A program made the translations under genes and the position numbers. Shown piece after piece: positions 37,281 to 47,845 of a stretch of 64,000 nt of DNA. The notes under the pieces were generated by a model. The model was given only the letters and a program-made list of their open reading frames with translations. It was not told the origin of the DNA and did no database searches. Position 1 is the stretch's first letter. Every line of letters starts with the position of its first letter. This stretch comes from Spinacia oleracea. Taxonomy: Eukaryota; Streptophyta; Magnoliopsida; Caryophyllales; Amaranthaceae. The DNA is taken from assembly GCF_020520425.1 (NCBI RefSeq), contig NC_079491.1, forward strand, positions 36,239,027 through 36,303,026. The letters run 5' to 3'.

Positions 37281-40200
37281 GACGAGTTGTGTTTTTAATC
37301 ATTTGTTTTTGTATTCTCAATAATGTTCTTTTACTCTTTTGATGTATATTTTTACGGGCTACTGATGTTTCGCTCAATCAATATTTTGAAATGAGAATTT
37401 TTAGTTGTATATATTCTTATTTTTGTTTTGATTTTTGTGCAATTAGGATTGCAAAATTATTGCATAAAGGAGTATATGCTTAAATGTGAAAAGAACTTAC
37501 TAAAAGAGAATAAAAAGAATTTTGGAAAGGAAAGAACATATCCCATGATATAGAAGAACATGGTCTGGGATTGAAAAGAACTTGAACGTTTAATTGAAAT
37601 ACTTGTTAAAAATATCCAAACTACTTATCTGCAACTACTAGAACATCTAATTGTTTCCAAAAGAACACCACACATGTTTAAAAGAACAACCCATAACTCC
37701 AGCAATAACCACATCTACAAAATATACCATTGTTTTTTAAAGCATACTTCTAATAAAAGGTAACTATTATTCTGCCTTCATGAAAACAACCAACTATTCA
37801 ACTTGATTAGCTCTCTTCAATGCCAGATACGTTAGCTCATGCCTTTTGTTCAGAACGGATAATAAGATTTCAGTACCGTACCGCATTCTCAGCTTGCAAA
37901 TAAAGTCCTTCTGAAAACATAAAATAGTACATTAATAAAAGATTATATATTAAAATAATATACGTACATATATTCAAAATTTACTTACATCTTCATCTGT
38001 GTTTTTGAAGCCATAATTCCAAGTCTGGTTGCCTTTGTAGGTCTCCATATGCCTCATTGCATATACCCCACAATCAGTCTTGTTTGTTCTGTTTTTCCAT
38101 GGCATTTCAAGCAACACAATTTCATATGCTGAAATCTGTGCCTTCCGCAAAGGATGTCCTTCTTGTTCACAAAATATTGTCCATGCTTCAAACTGAAATA
38201 AAAAGAACATTTAACTTAGTAAAAGAACAAAGAACAAAGAACAACAAAGAAACAAAGAACAACAAAGGAAGGAAAAAAGAACATTTAATTTAGTAAAAGA
38301 ATAAAGAACAACAAAGGAAAGAACAAATAAAATATATAAGAGGAAATTCTTCAAATAGACTTACAGTTCTTTCTGCAAATGTTTTATATTTATCATCATA
38401 TGTAATTCCTTCAGGTAAGGAGAGATTGTCAATGATCTCCACCTTCTTCTCCTTTTGGTTGATTACAATGAGATAAAAATGATCACCAGACCAGACTGGA
38501 AAGAACAACTACAAGCAGAGAAAAGAACATTAAACAAAGGAAAACGAACATATGTAAAAAAGAAAAGAACAATTTTATAATTTTACCAGATGGAATCCCT
38601 TCAAAGACTTCACACCAGCAGTTACATACTCATGGTGTACACTTAAAATAAAATTTTCTAAGCGTTTGCCCTCGGTTGCTTGACTATCCTGTGATCCACC
38701 ATACGGTTCACTCTGGCAGAGCATATTCTGCACCGAAAAAAAAAATTTAAAATATATGTTATATAATAAAAATAACTGAAGAAGTACGAAAATATGATTT
38801 TTTATTGATATTAAAACTTACGAAAGGGATTGTAGAGAAATAGAACTTCAAGTTACTCTTGACACTTTGATCTGGATCATCATTCAGTATTCTTGCAAAA
38901 GTGTCAATAACATTATTCATCACCCACACATTGGGAGCTGTTTTAAAGGAAAAGAACAAAAATATGAGTAAAAGGAACATCAACAGCATTTAAAAGAACA
39001 TTTTAAATTCCAATAATTAAATATATACCTAGGGTTTGAAACTCTTCTCTGGTAACTATATTCCAATCATCAGTGTACAACACCTGACTGTTATAAGAAT
39101 GAAAATAAAATTTCCATAAGAACATGTACAAAAAGAACATCTACATTCAAATACTTGTAATAGTATAAAATTCTTACGTTGGTCTTCCCTTTCCAAAGGC
39201 ATAATCCAGTACGCATCGCATGTCCTTTTCCTTTTGATTCAACTATTCTTCCCCAACCAGTAGGTGTGAATACTGAGTTAAGAAGGGTGACAGTAACTTG
39301 AGGGGAACATTTTTCTTTCTCTTAACAAGTTTAGGTACTTGTACGTTATCTGGATCCTCTTCCTCACTTATGAAAACAAAGACATTATAAAGTAAAAAGA
39401 ACATATTAGAGGGAAAAACGAATTCAGACTAACAATAAAAAGAACAACAAAGTGAAAAGAAAAGAACATTTTATAAATGATAATGAAAAATAACTTGTAA
39501 TAATAAACGAAAAATAACTTATAAAATAAAATGCAGTAGTCATACTCTATGTTCATAGATGTAGGTGCATTTTCTGGTTGCGAGTACACCGCACTTGGAG
39601 TGCTAAAAGAGTGGAAAGAAAAGAATATATTACTATAAATAAAAAGAACAAAAGCGAGAAAGAAAAGAACATTAAATTGAAGATTATGAAAATTATATTT
39701 TAATAAAATACAGTAGTCTTACTTCAGGAATATTGATGGAGTTTCCATTTCAGTCTGCGACTCAGCGGCAGTCGGAGTCTTAAACTCGGATTCTTCAGTT
39801 CTAACAGTTGGAGACATGGGGTTTCCATCTTCAGCTCCTTTGATTAAACCTTCCATAGTCTGAAACTCGGAGTCTTCGGTTCTAACGGTTGGAGACATTG
39901 GTTTTCCATCTTCAGCTCCTTGGATTAAACCTTCCATATCTGATCTCACATTTTCAGGTTCTTTGTGTATTACAAAAAAAAAAAAAGAACATGTGAGGAG
40001 AAACAAAGAACACAATGAGAAGAATTAAAGAACAAAAGTGCAATGAAAAAGAACATATAAGTTAATATTAAAAGTAGGAAGATATTAAAGTAAATATAGA
40101 AAGAACATAAAGAAATATATGAAAGGAACATTCCGAATAAAAGAAACAAAAGATCCATTAATTAATTGTATAAAGACAGAGAATTAATAAAAAGAACAAA

Positions 40201-41804
40201 TCAAACGAATAAAAAAACAAATAATTGTTTATAAAAGAACATTGTGAATAATGAAAGAAACAGTCACATATTTATTATACATGTGTATGTGAACTGTTTT
40301 AAAAGAACGCATACTCAGTTTTTTCTGTAGGTGGCTGTTGTTTTTCAGCTTCATCTTTCTTGTCCCCTGAAATTGTCTCCAAATCACGTTCAGTCAAAGT
40401 TTTGTTTGCCAAGATTGCTTCTAATCTCATTTCCTCTTCAAAGTCGTGTGCCTGAGGAGGAGGATTTGAATCGGAAACCATTCCAAGCTTCAATGTCAAA
40501 TCAGCAAATACATTAGGCTGGGAAGGCATGATCGGAGGTGTTAAAAATGGTGGCAAATCAAATGGAACATCCTCAGATTCCTCGATTTCCTTTCTTTCAT
40601 TTCCTTCTGTTGCCTTTCGTACTGCTTCCTCAAATAGTATTGTGAAGTAGTCTGAGCTGAAAAATTCTTTACCTTGACTGAGGATTGAACCAATCTCCTC
40701 AGTATTCCTTCCTTCTTACCGCTCTTCTATAGAGTTGCCCTTCTCAAAAGTAACTGGAATTTCAGTTACAGAGCATGTTGACCACATTTTTGCCATATTG
40801 AATGGCAGACTTTTTTTGACATCAATAGTAGTGTCAAAGAACTTTCTGGACAACGACAATAAGTCGTTGAACTTGTTCATGACACTACTGAGTTCAGTAG
40901 TGGTTTTAGTGAATTCAGCATGGAATTCCTGTTTAACAATAACAACAATAAGGACTGGATAAATAAAAAGAACATTCGAATGGAAAAAAGAACAAGAGAG
41001 ATTCCTAAAAGAACATTCAAGTAGAGCTTAGAAACATTGTTAAAGATCGAAAGAACATGTTAAAGAGATAAATGAACATGTAAATAACATGCTTAAACAT
41101 ATAAAAGAACATATTCAAATGTAAAGAACATCTTTTTAAGAAAAAAGAACATGCTTAAATAACATGAATAAACATTTAAAAGAACATGTAAAAGAACGTA
41201 AAGAACTAGTTTTTGATAAAAAGAACATAAACACAGAAAGCAAAAAACATGGTAGGAAAAAAGATTATATTGAGGACGTAAAAGAACATTTGTTGGAGGA
41301 AAAAGAACATTACAATAAAAACGTTGAAAAAATAAATGCAATGGTTTTGTTGAGTGAATTTAATTTTTACCTCAATTGTAGAAGGGACTTTTGCTTTCTC
41401 ACTGGGGTCTGCCTGTTGCTCTGGCAAATCTTTGTCATCCCCGAGTTGAGTCACTGGTGCACCTTGATGTTCTCTGGGCACATCATTTGTGGACCAGTTA
41501 GGCTCTTGGTGTTGATGTTGCTGTTGTGGTTGCTGCAGTGGTTGCTGCGGTGGTTGTTCATCATGTTGCTGCTGTTGTTGTTGTGGGTGTTGAAGAAGAA
41601 GTGATGGTGGTTGTTCACTGAGTGCTTTTTGCTGTTTGAGCAGCTCCATCTCCTCCCTGTACAGTTGTAGCTCAGGTGGACCTTGAATTCTGTCCAGAAT
41701 CAAGCCATGTCCGAAGCCTGTAGCATTGTCATTGCGTACCCTGCTGCTTATCATATCTCTTGTCCAGCAAGAAATTAGGGGGAAGATCCTTGGAGGGTAC
41801 TCTT

Positions 41805-42352
41805 TAGACCTGTCAAAAATCGACCCGACCCGAAAACCGACCCGAACCCGACCCAGAAATACTGGATTCTGAACAAGATTTTGTGACCCGTAACCCGATT
41901 TTATCCGAACCCGAGCAACCCGAAAAGTAATGGGTCAAAACCCGACCGAACCCGTTTTGGACCCGATCGATTGAAAATCATTGCATTTATAGTAATAAAT
42001 GAGATTATGAGAAAATTTAAGCATAATAAACATGTTGTTTTTACTATTGTTGTGTGTAATATGATTTTAATTTCAATTATACGTCATTTAATGGTTGGAT
42101 TTGACTAAATATAAACTTGTGTAGGAAAATTTGTTAATTTGTGCCCATATTTTGTATATTTATCACCTAAAGTAATGAAAATATAATGCGCGTTTTAAAA
42201 TCTCTCAACCCGTTGGGTCGACCCGAACCCGAAAGTTCTGGGTCTTGAACAAGCATTTGTAAACCCTAACCCGAAAGTGACCGACCCGACTCAACCCGAA
42301 CCCGAACGTAATTTTTGATAACCCGACCCGACCGACCCGTTTGACAGGTCTA
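41805..42352. mobile_element. hAT-type MITE in Ulp1 exon 9, copy 2
   Basis: Same element and same target duplication GTACTCTT (41797-41804 and 42353-42360), copied by the 6.1-kb tandem duplication rather than by a second transposition. Confidence 0.9.
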
Positions 42353-45019
42353 GTACTCTTCCATGATCTGCACCCGATCGAAATAACATACCTAATTTAA
42401 CAATAACAACATAATTTATTGTTAGTTAGGTGAAAGAAGAAGATGAAAGTAATATATATAACAAAGGGAAATGCTAACTTAATGATTGAAATTTACCATT
42501 AGAAATGGTAGTGGACCAGCAAACCATCTGCTACGGTCCACATTCTAGTACATAGCTGCCCCAAGAAGGCTGGTGTATGCATACTGGCACCAATTTAGAT
42601 TCCTCACTTGCTCCAAGTCTACAGTGCTTGCTAGGAATATGAAGTTTGGCTTTTGAAACAGAAAAATATAAAAGAAAAGAACATTAATTATGATTTTAAA
42701 TAGAATAAGAAAATAGAACATTCAATAGAAAATAAAGGAACATTAGAGAGAATGAAAAGAACAATGAAAGAAGAGCAAAAGAATATTGAATACAACTGAA
42801 AAGAACACAACTAACATTCATATAAAGGAAAGTACACCAATAGGACATTCAATGGAAAAGAAAGGAACATCATACAGAATAAAAGAACAGTGAAAGAGAA
42901 AAAAAGAACATGGAATTCGACAAACAAATAAAAGAACAATAAAAATATTAATAAACATTTAAAAGAACATAATACGCAAACAAAAGAACATTAATGAGAA
43001 ACAAAAGAACATTAATGAGAAACAAAGGAATTTTGATGTATACCGATAAATTAATAGTGGATTTAATGCAGGTGTTAACTGCAACCACTAGGAAAGATCT
43101 CTTCCAGTTATCATCAACTGGAGTCTCATCTTTGATCAGTTTTTCAACCATTTCTTTCAATTTTGGGCATCCAGACTTCACTTTCCAGTATCCCCAAAAT
43201 TCAGCAAAAACCCTCAACACTTCAGGATCTTGTTCATCAGTCCATTCCACGACCGGAGCTCCTCCAATAGGTATACCGTACACCAGGTATACATCCTCTA
43301 CAGTAATATCAAGGGAAGACTTTGGTAGATGCAAGGACCGGTCGGACGAGTTGAAATTCCTAACCAACTCGTACGGGAATGGATTTTCGTTTTGTGGGAT
43401 GTCAAGTTGCAGAAGAGATCCAAAGCCTAACTCCACGACGGCTTGTTGTTTTCTTATATCATCTGGTTCATTAGATGCAATTCCCCTCAAGAATCGCATC
43501 ATCAATTGCGGAGTTTGCCTTAGATTTAGTTTCCTTTCTTCAGGTTTTGGTTTGGCAACAACCAAAGATTTTGGTTTCTCATCATCCACCACCTCCATGA
43601 CCTCATCAGAAACAACAATTTGTTTACTTCTTGTTGCTCTCTGGAAAAAAGAAAAAATATAAAGAACATTAGTCAGGGTGTAAAAGAACATTATAAGGAA
43701 GAAAAAGAACAAATAACTTAAGAAAATTTTTGACCTTCTCAACTACTTTTTTCCCCTTCTTCATTAAGGGTTCACTTTCCTCTTCTACTTCTTCACCTTC
43801 TTCTTCACCTCCTTCTTCATCTTCCTCGTCTTCATAAACCTCCCTCACAACTATCTGATTAACTTTGCTACCCCTCTGAATGAAAAAAGAACATAAATGA
43901 TGATGTAAAGAACACAAGACAGGAAAAAAAGAACATTCTTTATTTAAAACACAATATTTATCTCTATTATAATATAACATTAAGGTAAATAAAAAGATAT
44001 ACAAAAAGGGTAATGTGAAGTTTACCTTAAGTGCTGCAGTCTTTTTCAAAGTAACTCCATTCCCCTTCTTAGCATTTGGTGCAACTTTTTTTTTTGAAAT
44101 TTTCTCAGCAGGCAACAAGCTCTTCTTCTTATGTGCCTCTTCCAATTCCTGCTTTACCTCTTTGATAAGATCGGGAAATTCTTCTTTCAGCAATTGACTT
44201 CTGTTGACCAAAACAATAGAACATAAGTAGTAAAAAAAAGTAAAACACAGAAAATAAAAAGAACACCATTTATGTAAGTTACCTTGTCCTTTTCCTGTTT
44301 GGTATTGATTTCCAAGACTCCCCCTTTGCTTTTTCAGGTTCCTCACCAGCTTCTTCTCCGTCTTTTTTCTTTCTAGTAAAAACATAAATGCAAAAGTATG
44401 TTTAAGAAACGAAAATAACAACTACAATGTAAATATGAAATAGTATTAACAAACACAGATGATACCTCAAAGTAATTTTTAAGTTCGTTTTCTTTTCTTT
44501 TCTTTCTGGTTCATCCAGCTCTTCTGGAACTTTTACCTCAGCCTCCTCCTTTTTAGGTTCTTTCACTTCTTCATGCACTTTTACTTCATGCTCTTTCTTT
44601 TCAGTTTCTTCCTGCTTTTCAGGATCTTTGCTGGAATTTTTTTGTCCTTCTCCACCCTTCTTTTTTTGCTCAATCAGATCCAGCTGCTTTTCCTGTTGTA
44701 GCAGCTTTTCCTGAAGTGCTTGCACCATCTTCTGTTGTTCTTGCAATGCTTTCCTTTGTTTGGAAAGTCTATAATGAAAAAACATATGTCATGAAAAAAA
44801 TAACAACACCAAAAACACATGTTATGAAAAAAGAACAACAGAAAAATGTTTGAAATAACACATGTAATGGAAAAAGAACAACATGTCGTGTACAAAAGAA
44901 CACAGCTATGCCTTTGGAAAGAACACATATTATGAAAAAAGGAACAACACAAAAAACAAGTGCACAGTTCTCATCCTGCACCCTTGTACAATATCTTATT
45001 CATCTGATTTTTTTTTATT

Positions 45020-45400
45020 TTTTCATATACTATATAAATAATGTTTGTCCTCCATATTCTCATTCATTCATCATTTCATAATTTTAGCAACACATTTTAG
45101 AGAGAGAAAAATGAGAGGTTTTATTTTCTCTCAACAGAAGAGAGAATTTAAGAGAGAGAAAGAGTGAAATGCGATTTCTACTTTCTTCTCTCTCCAACTT
45201 TTCGCATTATTGTTCCTGTTTTTTTTGAGAATTAGTGAATTAATCAGAATACTAATTCTCAGGAGATGAAAAAATACAATTTGCTAATTTTCGTAGAAAG
45301 AAAATTGAAGGAGATAATGAAATTCAAGAGGATTGTGATCATTTGCTGAGGATTTATGTTGATGTTGTTGATAAATGTTGTTCAACTGTCGATCAAGGTA
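45020..45400 (+). other. Plus-strand promoter-like and first-exon-like block inside Ulp1 intron 2
   Basis: A TATA box CTATATAAATA (45030-45040) is followed by TTTCATAATTTTAG and AGAGAGAGAAA, resembling the FAR1-like leader. A short open stretch after the acceptor-like TTCTCAG (45264) reads IQFANFRRKKIEGDNE and ends at a donor-like GATCAAG/GTATGC (45395). It points against the host gene. It may be the start of a second, lost plus-strand gene. Confidence 0.35.
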
Positions 45401-46080
45401 TGCTTATATGTTCCTTTTCTTATGTTCTTTTTATTAAGTGTTCTTTTACTGTGTGCCAACAGTTTTAGGTTTGTCTTTTAAATGTAGATGGTTTGTTCTT
45501 TTATCCGTGATTGATTGTTCTTTATTTTTTAAAATACATTTAAGAACAAGTAAAAAGAACACCATCTCATCAAATCTAAGCACATTGTTCTTTTTAATTT
45601 TCATTGATTGTTCTTTTAATGCCTAGTGATCTTTTAAGTAGACATGGACTGTTCTTTTCTTCTAGATGCATAGTTCTTTTTAAGCCTACATTAATACTGT
45701 ACTGTTCTTTTGAGTGTACATTGATTGTTCTTTTGAGTCTACATTGATTGTTCTTTAAACCTGCACAGTTGGTTCTTTTAAGTTTTTATAGATAAGAACA
45801 TAGATAAAAAAGAACATAGATCAAATTCAATAGATAAGAACAAAATTATAGATCTAGGTTTAAGTTCGTCAAAATTGTACTGTTCTTTTTAGTCTATTTG
45901 TTGTTCTTTTAACCTGGGCGAATTGTTCGTCAAACAGTAGGGCTAATAAAAAGAACAGACAGTAAATAAATAAAAGAACATAGATCTACTTATTTAATTT
46001 AAATTTCCACTGTTCTTTTGAGTTAACATTCGTTGTTCTTTTAAATCTATACCATTGTTCTTCTAAGTGTATGCTTCAGT
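45400..46080 (+). repeat. TGTTCTTTT-rich block of opposite polarity
   Basis: Within intron 2 of the minus-strand gene the motif switches mainly to TGTTCTTTT on the plus strand, consistent with the plus-strand block at 45020-45400 being its own transcription unit or an inverted piece. Confidence 0.6.
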
Positions 46081-46544
46081 GACTTAAAATACATTTTAAA
46101 AAAACATAAATGTAGATCTACTTTTAAATTCGTTAAAAAATGTATTTGGTTTCATTATTGTAATTAGAACATTAAGGAAAACAAAAAGAACAAACAGAAG
46201 GTGTAAATGAACCTAGGTTTTTGTTTAAAAAATCCACTTACTCGCTCTCTTCTTCTTCTTCCGTTTCTGAAACTTCTTTGTTGATATCTTCCAACAAATC
46301 CGCATCAATTGTTGGTGTAATTTCTTTCTCTTTCTTCTTTTTGTTTCTTAAGTTCAATAAAGTCGTTGTCAAAGGAACATCATCCCTTCAAATGAAATTT
46401 TATAGAAAATTAAAATTCATGGGAAATTCTCTAAAAATTAAAATTAAACTGAAATTCAAGAAAAAAGAAAAGAAAAATGAAGTTGAATTCTTACTCAATA
46501 GAACATTTCGCATCAACTTCTTCTCCTTTTTTCGATTTCCCCAT

Positions 46545-47699
46545 TTTCAATTGTTAGGGTTCAAGTTTTTGTAACCAGATTATCACTTCCAAAAAACAAA
46601 TTGGGGAAGTTTTTAGAGTGAAAATAGTAGAATTGCAAATTGGGGAAGTTCGGATTTGCAAGAATTTGAAAGGTTTTGCACTGTTTTTTTGATTGTTGGT
46701 GAGTGGAGGTTTTGCATGTAGGTTGAGTGTGAAAGTGAAAATAAATGTCGCATTCAATGATGTATTTATATATGATAAATTGAAGAGAGAGAAAATAACT
46801 GATACAGTATTTTCAAATTTAAACTTCCTTTTTTTTTGGTTGTTCTTTTCGTCCGCTTTTTTGTTCTTTTGGCCTATAAGTAAAGAAAATGATGTTCGTT
46901 TGAGTCTTCTTTGTGTTCTTTTTATTATCTGTTGTTAGTATTTTTAAATTTGTTTTTTATTACTGTTTTTACTTAAATTATATTTTTTTATATTTTTATT
47001 TTAAATAGTAATCTATTTTTTAATTTTTTAAAATACAAAATGAAAGACAAGTAACTTATTTAATTTTTTTTTTTTATTAAAAGATTTTGAGGAGAGAGAA
47101 ATTAACTGCCACGTTTTATGTTTTCATAGGAAAACTTCTGTTTTGCGGTTTTTTTCTTGCCACGTTCATTATTTCAATAAAAAACTTCTGTTTGGCGGTT
47201 TTTTCACTTTTTAACGTTTTTGTTGTTCTTTTCGTTGGTTCTTTTCTTCTTTTGTGCGTCTGGTGTTGCATTTGCCATGTTCTTTTTAAAAGTGCAGAGA
47301 AATCGTTCTTTCCTTGTTTTAACCTTTCTGGTTTTTAATATGTTTGTGTTTTTCTTTTTTTCTTTTTGTTCTTTTCCTTTACTTTCTGATCTTCTCTCAT
47401 TTTAGTGTATTATGTTCTTTTACGTGTTTTAATCTTTTTGGTTTTTAATATGATTGTTCTTTTCTATTTGTTCTTTCGTTTAATTGCTGATGTTCTTTCT
47501 TTTTAGTGTTTTATGTTCTTTTACGTGTTTTTACTTATTGTTCTTTTACGTGTTTTTACTTATTTGTTGTTTTAACCTTTTTTGGTTTTCAATGCTATTG
47601 TTCTTTCCTGTTTTACTTATTGTTCTTTTGGTTTAATTCTTGATGTTCTTTCTTTTATGTTTTTGTGTTCTTTTATGTTTTTTGTTGCTTTTTTATGTT
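46545..47699. other. Upstream region of the Ulp1-like gene to the right inner arm
   Basis: No coding sequence is seen. It is AT-rich, with many TGTTCTTTT copies on the plus strand from 46840 to 47700, that is, antisense to the Ulp1-like gene. This mirrors the AAAAGAACA copies upstream of the FAR1-like gene at the other end. It is the presumed promoter region of the Ulp1-like gene. Confidence 0.5.
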
Positions 47700-47778
47700 T
47701 TTGCGTTTTGTTCTTATTTTTCTGCGTTTTGGTGCAGGTGCACCTAGATCTAGGTGCACGCGCCTGTACCATCCGCGC
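47700..47778. repeat. Inner inverted repeat, right arm, with 22-bp palindrome
   Basis: A perfect 22-bp palindrome at 47738-47759 (half-site GTGCACCTAGA followed by its complement) is flanked by GCGCCTGTACCATC, the inverse of the left-arm flank. It lies about 90 bp from the right terminus, while the left arm lies about 2.2 kb from the left terminus. Confidence 0.75.
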
Positions 47779-47845
47779 GTTGCGCCTCTAAGGCGTCCTA
47801 TAAAGTGTATTTCAACAGTACTCTTTGCCCCTTTTTGTAGTAGTG

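Larger units (their letters stand above)
31195..43371. repeat. Tandem duplication, 6,091-bp unit
   Basis: 31195-37280 is repeated at 37286-43371. By eye I find about five substitutions (for example at 31929/38020, near 32624 and near 34268) and a few homopolymer indels across 6.1 kb, so the duplication is very recent. The junction at 37281-37289 carries extra bases that complete a 12-bp direct repeat TCGGACGAGTTG (37251-37262 and 37278-37289). Confidence 0.95.
31380..44960 (-). repeat. Dispersed TGTTCTTTT motif (sense to the minus-strand gene) in Ulp1 introns
   Basis: On the plus strand this appears as AAAAGAACA, many dozens of times, concentrated in introns such as 38193-38364, 40980-41300 and 42655-43040, and nearly absent from exons. 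In the direction of transcription it is the same TGTTCTTTT as in the FAR1-like gene. Confidence 0.85.
37794..46544 (-). pseudogene. Ulp1/SENP-like C48 protease gene, 19 exons, broken (full-length copy)
   Basis: Minus-strand exons: 46544-46495, 46385-46242, 44768-44466, 44372-44283, 44200-44026, 43875-43735, 43640-43044, 42649-42497, 42367-41371, 40928-40315, 39960-39723, 39602-39546, 39366-39178, 39087-39029, 38937-38822, 38727-38587, 38508-38365, 38192-37989, 37910-37794. The N-terminal exons are Lys/Glu-rich. Exon 7 has ITVEDVYLVYGIPIGG, seen in plant transposon Ulp1 proteins. Exon 9 is Gln-rich. Exon 11 repeats MEGLI.GAEDG..MSPTVRTE twice. The catalytic domain has His in GDHFYLIV, Asp in IIDNL and Cys in TDCGVYAM (codon 38070-38072), as in SUMO proteases. 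Breaks: TAG 42545-42547, TAA 40716-40718, TAG 39243-39245, and a MITE in exon 9. The exon 10/11 phase does not match. Other junctions agree in phase. Confidence 0.8.
24106..47845. mobile_element. 23.7-kb CACTA-ended DNA transposon carrying FAR1-like and Ulp1-like genes
   Basis: The left end is CACTACTACAAAA at 24106 and the right end finishes TTTTTGTAGTAGTG at 47845, a 13-bp terminal inverted repeat. The insertion lies in the Tekay 3' LTR with a 3-bp duplication TAT (24103-24105 and 47846-47848), confirmed by the uninterrupted 5' LTR sequence CCTCGTATTTTTATAA. Inverted ends starting CACTA and a 3-bp duplication define CACTA/EnSpm elements. The content does not: I find a MULE-family FAR1-like transposase gene and a duplicated Ulp1-like gene, with no TNP2-type CACTA transposase. 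Either a MULE sits inside a CACTA shell, or this is an unusual element; see findings. Confidence 0.8.

Noticed and set aside
40700-40730. Stop TAA in Ulp1 exon 10 explained as a splice donor (CGGTAAGAAGG)
   Set aside because: No acceptor downstream would restore the reading frame without deleting well-formed coding sequence that follows immediately; a nonsense change is simpler, though transcripts could overturn this.
42994-43662. Plus-strand open frame of 222 codons
   Set aside because: Antisense to Ulp1 exon 7, which has correct splice borders and family motifs on the minus strand.
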